A stretch of 52,331 nt of DNA. Source: an uncultured Clostridia bacterium (GTDB taxonomy: Bacteria; Bacillota; Clostridia; Lachnospirales; CAMVHY01). Below, in pieces: positions 45,604-52,331 of this stretch. The first letter of the stretch is position 1, and each line of letters begins with the position of its first letter. Made by a program: the position numbers and the translations under genes. The DNA lies in contig CAMTJU010000011.1 of NCBI GenBank assembly GCA_947073045.1, positions 1 to 52,331 of the forward strand, written 5' to 3'. The notes under the pieces were generated by a model. The model did not search any database and had not been told where the DNA came from. It saw only the letters and a list, made by a program, of their open reading frames with translations.

Positions 45604-45639
45604 TACTTCAAATTAAAATTTAAAAAAGGTGAATTATAG

Positions 45640-47871
45640 ATGGAATTTAATATAGCAACAGAAGAAAATGAAATTCAAAAAGAAATTAACAAGCTAAATG
45701 CTTTAATAAATGATTTTTATGATTATCTTTCTTTAACTGATATAGAAGAAATGCAGCAAATAGAGACTATTCGTTTAGATATTGTGCAACAAATAATAGA
45801 AAATCCATTTTTTTATTATTCAATTAAAAGGGCTTGTACGCCAGAAAATCTTATGCTTATCTATTTTCAGCTGACAGGTAAATTTTATGTAACTAGCAAT
45901 ATGCAAAATCATTTAAACGATTTATTAAATGATTCGAATGGAAAATATGAAATTATGGCTAAATGGACCAGTTTTAAACATGAACTTATTAATAACATAA
46001 ATTTGTCAGAAGATTATGAAAAAATGTTTTGGGCGAATTATGAAGATTGTAACATTTTTTTTACTTTCGTAAAACAAGATAAAAAATATATGCTTATGCT
46101 TTGTTTTGCTATTGAATGTTTTACATATGATTATATAAATTTTTATCAGTATTATGCAAATGGTGCATTTTCTGTATATGATTCGAGATGTAATGCAATA
46201 TTTTTTTTAAAAGAAGAATTTTCTAAGCAATCTACTATTACTTATGAAGATATGGGTATATCTAATAAGCAGAATGGGTTTGTAAATTTAGTTAACTTTA
46301 ATCATGGAATTCATTTAGAAGAATACACGCGACATGGACTAAATGAATTATTATGCAAATTAGAAATGACTTCTGATAATAAATCAAAAATATACAGTTG
46401 CTTAGATAAACTAACAAAATCAATATGCCTAGCGAAAGCACCTAGTTTTTTTAAATTTGAAGGTAAGTATTTACCCAAATATATATCGTCTGATGAGTCT
46501 CCAGAAAATTTGATTATTTTGTTTAATGAATTTAAAAATATGATTGATTTATTAGAAAAGGATATAAAATCCGAGGAAAACTCTAAGTTATTTGTGTATT
46601 TAAAAATGGTTTTAGGGCAATATGAAACCTTTATAACTCAATATTTAGAAATATATTTAACTAAAATTAGAGTACAGAATTTTATAAATAATATACTTAA
46701 AAGTCTAGTTAAAGAAATTGATAAAGAAGATGATCTTTGGGAGAATCTTGTTTATGTTCCACTTAATTCACTTATGTTTATTTCAAATTTCTATCAGGTA
46801 TTAAATGAACAAGAAAAACAAAATTACATCAAATTTATTAAAACAGTTATAGAGTTTTGCTGTGAACAATTTGATGAGAAAACTAAAAATTATTTTAATT
46901 TTTTTCAAAGAGAATCATATGCACCTGTATTTTCATATATAATTGAAAATGATGATTTTGTTAAGCTTTGTCTTAACGATATGTTATTATTTGAAGAATT
47001 ATGCAACGATAAAGAAAAATTTTTTATTGTATTACAATATATTTCATTTTTCCCTAATTCAAATTTTGATAAAAATGAAATTGATAAATATAGAATTGTT
47101 GATTTATGTATACATAATTTAATGTTGAAACAAATATCTCCAAATCAAATAAACAAATTCATATACGAAAATCCAGTTAAATTTAATTTATGCATTAATT
47201 TATGCAAATTGTTTTTTGATAAAAACCAAGAACATATATTATTATACAAGAATATTTTTAATTTAATATTAGACGCATATGATTATTTATCTGTAGACAA
47301 CGTAAATTTTCTACAAAAGTGTGAAAATAATTTAATTAGTCGTAACAAATTAAATTATTGTTCGAAAAAATTACAAGCAATGAATATTTTATTGGCAAAA
47401 AAGGAAATAACTATACAATCTAAAGAAAAAAATGAATTTCTATCAACATATTTTAATTTTGTTATAGCATCACTTTTTTATGCTTCTGAATCTGAAATAA
47501 ATTATTTTGACCAATTAATAGATGTAATTATAGATATAATTAAAAACGAAAAAGAAGAATTTACACTAATAAACACTATAAATTTATTTAGTCAAATAAA
47601 TCATGAAACCATATTATTACTTGCCAAACATCCGGAAGATTCAAAAATCGCGAATATATTTTCTAATATTATTGATAATTCTAGACTATTAGAAATCACA
47701 AATACATTTTTTATATTAAATGGCAATATAAATGTCAATCAATGTAAAGATGATGATAAATTATATATTATTTTTTTAGCACAATTGAAATCGATGTATA
47801 TAAATGAATTGCAACAAAAAAATTCAACATCTCAAGAAAGAATAAAAATTATAGAAACTATTAAAGAATAA
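45640..47871 (+). CDS. Large hypothetical protein, 743 residues
   Basis: I do not recognise this protein. It begins MEFNIATEENEIQKEINKLN, has AAAGGTG before the ATG, and reads through 2.2 kb without a stop. It lacks a signal peptide, clear TM helices and any nucleotide or metal motif. Predicted character is all-alpha, rich in Asn, Ile, Lys, Glu, Phe and Tyr, with scattered Cys. Possible helical-repeat (solenoid) fold. It has its own promoter and shares a terminator with rpsI. In composition it resembles the large proteins encoded at 19515-23312 and 49137-52235, though I see no shared motif. Confidence 0.6.
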   Translation: MEFNIATEENEIQKEINKLNALINDFYDYLSLTDIEEMQQIETIRLDIVQQIIENPFFYYSIKRACTPENLMLIYFQLTGKFYVTSNMQNHLNDLLNDSNGKYEIMAKWTSFKHELINNINLSEDYEKMFWANYEDCNIFFTFVKQDKKYMLMLCFAIECFTYDYINFYQYYANGAFSVYDSRCNAIFFLKEEFSKQSTITYEDMGISNKQNGFVNLVNFNHGIHLEEYTRHGLNELLCKLEMTSDNKSKIYSCLDKLTKSICLAKAPSFFKFEGKYLPKYISSDESPENLIILFNEFKNMIDLLEKDIKSEENSKLFVYLKMVLGQYETFITQYLEIYLTKIRVQNFINNILKSLVKEIDKEDDLWENLVYVPLNSLMFISNFYQVLNEQEKQNYIKFIKTVIEFCCEQFDEKTKNYFNFFQRESYAPVFSYIIENDDFVKLCLNDMLLFEELCNDKEKFFIVLQYISFFPNSNFDKNEIDKYRIVDLCIHNLMLKQISPNQINKFIYENPVKFNLCINLCKLFFDKNQEHILLYKNIFNLILDAYDYLSVDNVNFLQKCENNLISRNKLNYCSKKLQAMNILLAKKEITIQSKEKNEFLSTYFNFVIASLFYASESEINYFDQLIDVIIDIIKNEKEEFTLINTINLFSQINHETILLLAKHPEDSKIANIFSNIIDNSRLLEITNTFFILNGNINVNQCKDDDKLYIIFLAQLKSMYINELQQKNSTSQERIKIIETIKE

Positions 47872-47880
47872 AAAATGCAA

Positions 47881-47912
47881 AAAAAAAACCGGTAATAAAC
47901 CGGTTTTTTTTT
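47881..47912. terminator. Bidirectional terminator between the 743-residue gene and rpsI
   Basis: AACCGGT with the facing ACCGGTT (within 47887-47906) is flanked by eight A and nine T. Confidence 0.88.
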
Positions 47913-47915
47913 AGA

Positions 47916-48302
47916 TTATCTCTTGCTAAATTGCGGAGCTCTTCTCGCTTTCTTTAAACCATATTTTTTTCTTTCTTTCATGCGTGGATCACGAGTTAAG
48001 AATCCTGCTTTTTTTAATGCAGGTCGCAAATCACTATCAGCATTTAATAATGCTCTAGCAACTCCATGACGAATTGCACCTGCTTGACCAGTAAATCCGC
48101 CTCCACTAACTTTTACTTTTACATCATATTTAGACGAATTTCCTGTCAATTCAAGTGGCTGGCGTGCAATAACTTTTAAAGTTTCCATTGGAAAATATTC
48201 ATCAATTCCTATTTTATTGACAGTAATTTTGCCTGTACCCGGACGCAAATAAACACGTGCTACAGAAGTTTTGCGTCTTCCGGTTCCATAATATATCTCC
48301 AA
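47916..48302 (-). CDS. rpsI: 30S ribosomal protein S9
   Basis: The 128-residue protein has [61 protein letters not shown] and the basic C-terminus RRAPQFSKR that reaches the ribosomal P site. It starts at TTG 48302, with GGGAGGG 7 bases upstream. An ATG a few bases later is out of frame. It is the second gene of the rplM-rpsI operon. Confidence 0.97.
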   Translation of the reverse strand: MEIYYGTGRRKTSVARVYLRPGTGKITVNKIGIDEYFPMETLKVIARQPLELTGNSSKYDVKVKVSGGGFTGQAGAIRHGVARALLNADSDLRPALKKAGFLTRDPRMKERKKYGLKKARRAPQFSKR

Positions 48303-48317
48303 AAATTATCCCTCCCA

Positions 48318-48755
48318 TTAATATTTTATATTTAATTGAACAGGTTTTTGAGCAGTTTGCTTATAATCCGAACCTGCATATACATATAATTTTTTCAACA
48401 TTGCGCGACCAAGATTATTTTTAGGTAGCATACCTTTTACTGCATGGAACAATACAAATTCAGGTTTTCTTTTAAGCATATCTTTTAACAAAATATCTCT
48501 TACTCCACCAGGATATCCAGAATGATGTCTGTAAAATTTTTGATTGAGTTTTTTACCTGTTACTTTGATTTTTTCTGCATTTATAACAATTACATTATCG
48601 CCAGTATCAACATGCGGCATAAAAATTGCTTTATGTTTTCCGCGCAATAATTTTGCTATTTCAGACGACAATCGTCCTAAATTATGATTAGTAGCATCAA
48701 CAATAAACCAATCATGTTTAACTTGACTTGGTTTTGTGATAGAAGTAGTTCTCAT
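48318..48755 (-). CDS. rplM: 50S ribosomal protein L13
   Basis: The 145-residue protein has WFIVDATNHNLGRLSSEIA, LLRGKHKAIFMPHVDTGDNV, YRHHSGYPGG and the ML.K...G..MLKKLYVYAG end typical of L13. ATG 48755 lies behind GGGAGG at 6 bases; an in-frame TTG upstream precedes that site and is rejected. S9 follows after 15 bases. This is the standard two-gene order. Confidence 0.97.
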   Translation of the reverse strand: MRTTSITKPSQVKHDWFIVDATNHNLGRLSSEIAKLLRGKHKAIFMPHVDTGDNVIVINAEKIKVTGKKLNQKFYRHHSGYPGGVRDILLKDMLKRKPEFVLFHAVKGMLPKNNLGRAMLKKLYVYAGSDYKQTAQKPVQLNIKY

Positions 48756-48804
48756 TTTTTCCTCCCAATACAAAAAATTATTAAGGGCTTAAGTGGCATT
48801 AATC

Positions 48805-48833
48805 ATTATAAAATAAATGAGGGCATAAGTCAA
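48805..48833 (-). promoter_or_regulatory. Promoter of rplM-rpsI
   Basis: On the minus strand TTGACT (48828-48833), a 17-base spacer and a perfect TATAAT (48805-48810) leave a leader of about 45 bases, too short for a classic L13 leader element. Confidence 0.88.
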
Positions 48834-49136
48834 TACAAAAAGGCATATTGCGCTGTACGTTTCATAAAAATTTCTGCGTACAATAATATTAATTTTGATG
48901 TTTTAATCAAGATAAACTTGTAAATTTGAAATAAATTTGTCGTTTTATGTGAACTTTGCTTTTTTCAAATGCTTTGCTATATTTCTATTTAGAAAATATT
49001 TTTTGTTAATTAATACATGTTATGTTTGTGTTTGGATAAGATTAATCATGTCTGATTGTTTTATTTTTATAACAATTTTGGTATATAATATGTAATATAT
49101 ATTTGAATTATAGAAAAGAGGAATGAGGTGATTTTT
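48834..49136. other. AT-rich spacer between rplM and the 1032-residue gene
   Basis: There is no gene here. TATAAT at 49084-49089 is a probable -10 for the plus-strand gene, but no good -35 stands 16-18 bases before it. No terminator or riboswitch is visible. Confidence 0.5.
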
Positions 49137-52100
49137 ATGGAAAACCAAAATGAGCAACAAATAATAATAATGGATAAAATTAATAGTCTTGAGAATCAAA
49201 CAGATCCTTATATCACGCAAGAAGATTGGCCGAAGTTTAGAAGAATACCGTTTCAAGATATGCGTGTAGACTTATCATTGTCAAAAAATCTGACTATTTC
49301 TGCAAATAATCCTTATGGATGTTTAAATGGAATGCTTAATACTGCAATTGCCAATTTAGCGCGAGCAAACTTGGAAGTTGATGAACTTGATATTAATAAT
49401 TTCCCTAAAGATGCTTATGATGGAGTTATTAATCTTACACGCTTAAATTTTTCTAATAATAGAGATTATTTTCCGAATATAACGGATGTTTCCGAAGAAG
49501 ATTTAATAGAAATTATTAAATTACTAGTTAAAAGTTATTACGATTTTTTAGAACCGTATCACTATTTATATGAAAGTAAATACTATAATACTCAAGGTCC
49601 AACAGATCACTCTCTTCACTTTGAGTTTGAAGAAAAAGAAAATGTGCTTTTTAAAGATTATCCACGCGGTAGGTCTTTTCCTGATCAAAATCGACGTATC
49701 ACAAGTAATCTACAAATAGCAGCTTTTTATGATAGAAGTTTGATTAATTGTGAAAATATACCTAATGAACGAATTCTTTTATTTTGGATAGCCTTTGACA
49801 ACTTAATACCATTAACTTATGATGAAAAAACTAAATTGGCCCAGTTGTTAAATACGCCTGACCTTCTTTTAACACCAGTACAAAAAGCAATAAAAGAAAA
49901 AATAAATAGCAAAGAATTTCAAAATAATGTAATTAAATTATTTTTTGAATCATTTAAACCGTGGCCTAAGCAAGGCGTAACAGAAATAACAATAGATAAT
50001 ATTAAAGAGAATATGCCAGATAAAAATCATATTATATATATAATACATGTGTTAGATAAAAATTTAAATAAACCAAAAAAGCAATTTAAATATATTTATT
50101 CGGGTCAAGTAAAAGGACTTTATGAAGGAAAAGAATACGAAGAATACTATAAGAGTAAGCATAATGGGAAAAGTTTGCAACCTTTAACACAAGAGCAGAT
50201 AAAACTAATTTATAAATATTCTAAAATAAAACCAAAAGTTAAGTTTGCTGAATTGAGTTGTGTTTGGGTAATAAGAAATATTAAAACATATTTTGAGAAT
50301 GCAGATTTGGATTTGGATGATATAGAAAATATTTGTTCAAAAAAACCGTTTAATAAATTAAATAGGGCTGAAACAGTGGAATTTATTAATACAATTAGAA
50401 GCAAACTTTCTTTCTTAATTAATAATGATGAAAATTTTCCAGAAAATTTAAGTGAAGAACAAGAAAATATATTGGTTGATTTATTTGATTTATTCTCTGA
50501 TGGGACTGAATTATCAAGGGAAGAAAAAATTGAACTTTTAAAGAATGTAAAAAAAGATGATAAATTTTTTGAAACATCATATGTCACTAATCCTAAATTT
50601 GATAAATTAGGTTTAGACGATGAAATTAAAGAATTTCTCTCTTATCTGTTCGATCAAGACTATGATTTGAGAAAAGGTATGACACAAAGTTTTAAAGATG
50701 CAGAGGAGCCACAAGCAGTTGATATCTTATCGATTTTACCAGAAAGTTTTCAAGAAACAGTAGAAAGTTTTGATCTTTATAAACCTCCAACCCCTAAAGA
50801 GGTAAGTGATAGATTTACAGATTGCATTAAAAATGCAATTATTAAAATTGAAAATGAAAAAATACCATTCGAAAATTGGTCATACAATCACCAAAAAGAG
50901 TTAAAACGGCAAATCGCAGAAGATAAACAATTTAGTGAAAGCGAAAAAAAAGAGTTATTAAAAATAAAAAGCTTGTCTGCAGAACTAAAAATATCCATAA
51001 TCACAGGACAAAACTACTTAAATTTATATAGCTTTAGTGCTACTAAAAATACAACTTTTGAATCCGAATTAAATAAAGGAAATTTTAATAAATATTTTGA
51101 TCCTAATGATGAAATTCATTATAAACACCATGAAATCTTTTTTGAAGCAACAAAAAAATTTATTTTAACCTTAAATTTAAAAAAAGAGAATTCATATTGT
51201 ATTTACAGATTAAAAACTATTCTTCTTTACAACGGTCTTTTACAAACTGATATAAAAGAACGATTGTTTGAAATTTTACCTTTAGAAACGAAAATTTCAT
51301 TAATTACAAATAAAAGTTTTTCAAATCTTTCAGAACAATTGATAGACTTTTTTTCTATCTTAACTAATGAAAAAATAACTATATTACCTGATTCTGATAA
51401 CGGAAAAAATATTTTGTATTCAACATTAAAAGATATTATTAATAAGTTAAACAATAATTCTCTTAATCTTTCTTTAAATGATTATACATCACTTTATTAT
51501 TCACTGAACAAAATTTTAAATAGCGAAAAATATTTTTCAGTTACAAAAAGACAAGATTTATTTAATCTTTTATCTTTAAAAAATCAAGTTGCTTTAATTA
51601 CAAACAATAGTTATCCAGATTATTCAATAAAAGGAAATGGCTATGTAAAAGCAATATGTGAAAACAAAAGTTATTATTCAAATTCTGAAAATATCACTCC
51701 AGAATTTCATGAACTAAAAGTAAAAACATTAACATCAGCAGCAATTGATAAACTATCTTTTTATCCACAAGAAAAACAAATTGAAATAGTGCATAAAATT
51801 ACAGATAGTTTATTTGTAGAAAATGAAAATTTACTTGTAGAAGATGAGCATAAAAGCGAAATAGACAAACTTAAAAAAGAAATAATTATTCAATACTGTC
51901 AAAAACAAGATAATTTTTCTATAAAAGCATTTGTAAGGGGAATACTAGAATTCAATGTGCCAAATCTTGAATGTTTCTTGGAAAAAATTTTAAGATTATA
52001 TGGGCACAATTATCGTAAATTGCTGCGTTTAATAACTAAAATAACAAACGATCCTCATACAGTCATAATTTTCAAAAAAATTTTACCTAATATAAATTAC

Positions 52101-52235
52101 TCAATCTTTATTCAACAATACAATGAACAAAATGAAGAAAATAAACCTAATTTCATACATGATATTGCTAACCAATGTTATAATTATGCAAATATTGAAT
52201 TTATTCAATCCAAAAATCAAAACCAACCACGTTAA
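49137..52235 (+). CDS. Large hypothetical protein with about 100-residue internal repeats, 1032 residues
   Basis: I do not recognise a family. ATG 49137 lies behind GAGGTGATTTTT; a GTG at 49128 is part of that site. There is no signal peptide and no TM helix. The first 500 residues are mixed, with HYLYESKYYNTQGPTDHS and an acidic centre (LSEEQENILVDLFDLFSDG). The C-terminal half holds at least three related units: ELKISIITGQNYLNLY (616), ETKISLITNKSFSNLS (717) and KNQVALITNNSYPDYS (815), spaced about 100 residues and each preceded by a helix with L..L. It looks like a helical repeat protein, possibly a scaffold or exported effector. It has its own terminator. Composition resembles the other two giant genes. 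Confidence 0.62.
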   Translation: MENQNEQQIIIMDKINSLENQTDPYITQEDWPKFRRIPFQDMRVDLSLSKNLTISANNPYGCLNGMLNTAIANLARANLEVDELDINNFPKDAYDGVINLTRLNFSNNRDYFPNITDVSEEDLIEIIKLLVKSYYDFLEPYHYLYESKYYNTQGPTDHSLHFEFEEKENVLFKDYPRGRSFPDQNRRITSNLQIAAFYDRSLINCENIPNERILLFWIAFDNLIPLTYDEKTKLAQLLNTPDLLLTPVQKAIKEKINSKEFQNNVIKLFFESFKPWPKQGVTEITIDNIKENMPDKNHIIYIIHVLDKNLNKPKKQFKYIYSGQVKGLYEGKEYEEYYKSKHNGKSLQPLTQEQIKLIYKYSKIKPKVKFAELSCVWVIRNIKTYFENADLDLDDIENICSKKPFNKLNRAETVEFINTIRSKLSFLINNDENFPENLSEEQENILVDLFDLFSDGTELSREEKIELLKNVKKDDKFFETSYVTNPKFDKLGLDDEIKEFLSYLFDQDYDLRKGMTQSFKDAEEPQAVDILSILPESFQETVESFDLYKPPTPKEVSDRFTDCIKNAIIKIENEKIPFENWSYNHQKELKRQIAEDKQFSESEKKELLKIKSLSAELKISIITGQNYLNLYSFSATKNTTFESELNKGNFNKYFDPNDEIHYKHHEIFFEATKKFILTLNLKKENSYCIYRLKTILLYNGLLQTDIKERLFEILPLETKISLITNKSFSNLSEQLIDFFSILTNEKITILPDSDNGKNILYSTLKDIINKLNNNSLNLSLNDYTSLYYSLNKILNSEKYFSVTKRQDLFNLLSLKNQVALITNNSYPDYSIKGNGYVKAICENKSYYSNSENITPEFHELKVKTLTSAAIDKLSFYPQEKQIEIVHKITDSLFVENENLLVEDEHKSEIDKLKKEIIIQYCQKQDNFSIKAFVRGILEFNVPNLECFLEKILRLYGHNYRKLLRLITKITNDPHTVIIFKKILPNINYSIFIQQYNEQNEENKPNFIHDIANQCYNYANIEFIQSKNQNQPR

Positions 52236-52253
52236 ATTATGATTATGCAATAC

Positions 52254-52288
52254 AAAAAAAGTCCAAACTTATGTTTGGACTTTTTTTG
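52254..52288 (+). terminator. Terminator of the 1032-residue gene
   Basis: A perfect 8-bp stem, GTCCAAAC (52261-52268) and GTTTGGAC (52273-52280), with seven T after and seven A before. Confidence 0.9.
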
Positions 52289-52331
52289 TATAAATTAAGG
52301 AAAAAAAGAATAAAAAGTGGAGATGGCGAGA

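Noticed and set aside
48756-48804. L13 leader regulatory RNA
   Set aside because: The predicted leader is about 45 bases and shows no convincing structure.

Overview
The window is low-GC DNA (roughly 30% by eye) with standard-code genes, clear GGAGG-type ribosome binding sites and sigma-A-like promoters. The gene content points to a Clostridia-type Firmicute: a surface-layer-homology (SLH) protein end, copper-amine-oxidase-N surface proteins, TmcAL, YqeG, CdaA/CdaR, a WalR/WalK-type two-component system, FtsEX with a PcsB-like hydrolase, DUF378, PspC and YvrJ proteins. A GlnRS is present, which most Firmicutes lack but some Clostridia have. I cannot name a species.

Layout. 1-5.7 kb: tail of an SLH protein, a YvrJ-family gene, dusB on the minus strand, the tRNA-modification pair mnmE-mnmG and two small unknown genes. 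5.8-7.6 kb: nadE on the minus strand, with an apparently dead glutaminase domain. 7.7-11.2 kb: ftsE-ftsX-murein hydrolase, then a HAD phosphatase on the minus strand. 11.3-19.4 kb: a plus-strand cell-shape run, mreB-mreC-mreD, penicillin-binding protein 2, minC, yqeG and glnS. 19.5-23.3 kb: a 1265-residue protein with a PPP-type metallophosphatase domain and a hydrophobic C-terminus. 23.6-31.9 kb: tmcAL, a small unknown gene, pspC, coaBC, an ABC-F ATPase, glyA, lepA and an HTH regulator. 32-36.3 kb: walR-walK-walH-like, DUF378 and tRNA-Trp. 36.3-39.7 kb: cdaA-cdaR-HlyD-like, minus strand. 40.2-44.5 kb: a surface-protein locus with a strong promoter and a long 5' stem-loop. 44.6-52.3 kb: rluA, two large unknown genes (743 and 1032 residues), and rplM-rpsI between them.

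How the parts connect. Much of the window serves envelope growth and division (FtsEX with its hydrolase, MreBCD with PBP2, MinC, WalRK, CdaAR, the surface layer) and translation (MnmEG, DusB, TmcAL, GlnRS, LepA, ABC-F, RluA, L13/S9, tRNA-Trp). Set into this housekeeping DNA are three very large, Asn/Lys/Glu-rich genes that I cannot assign to pathways. Each looks monocistronic and has a terminator hairpin at its 3' end. They are the best candidates for something undescribed. Other points of interest are the glutaminase-dead NadE, a family of palindrome/terminator cassettes in several intergenic gaps, a probable ATT start for mnmE and a codon-use island at coaBC.
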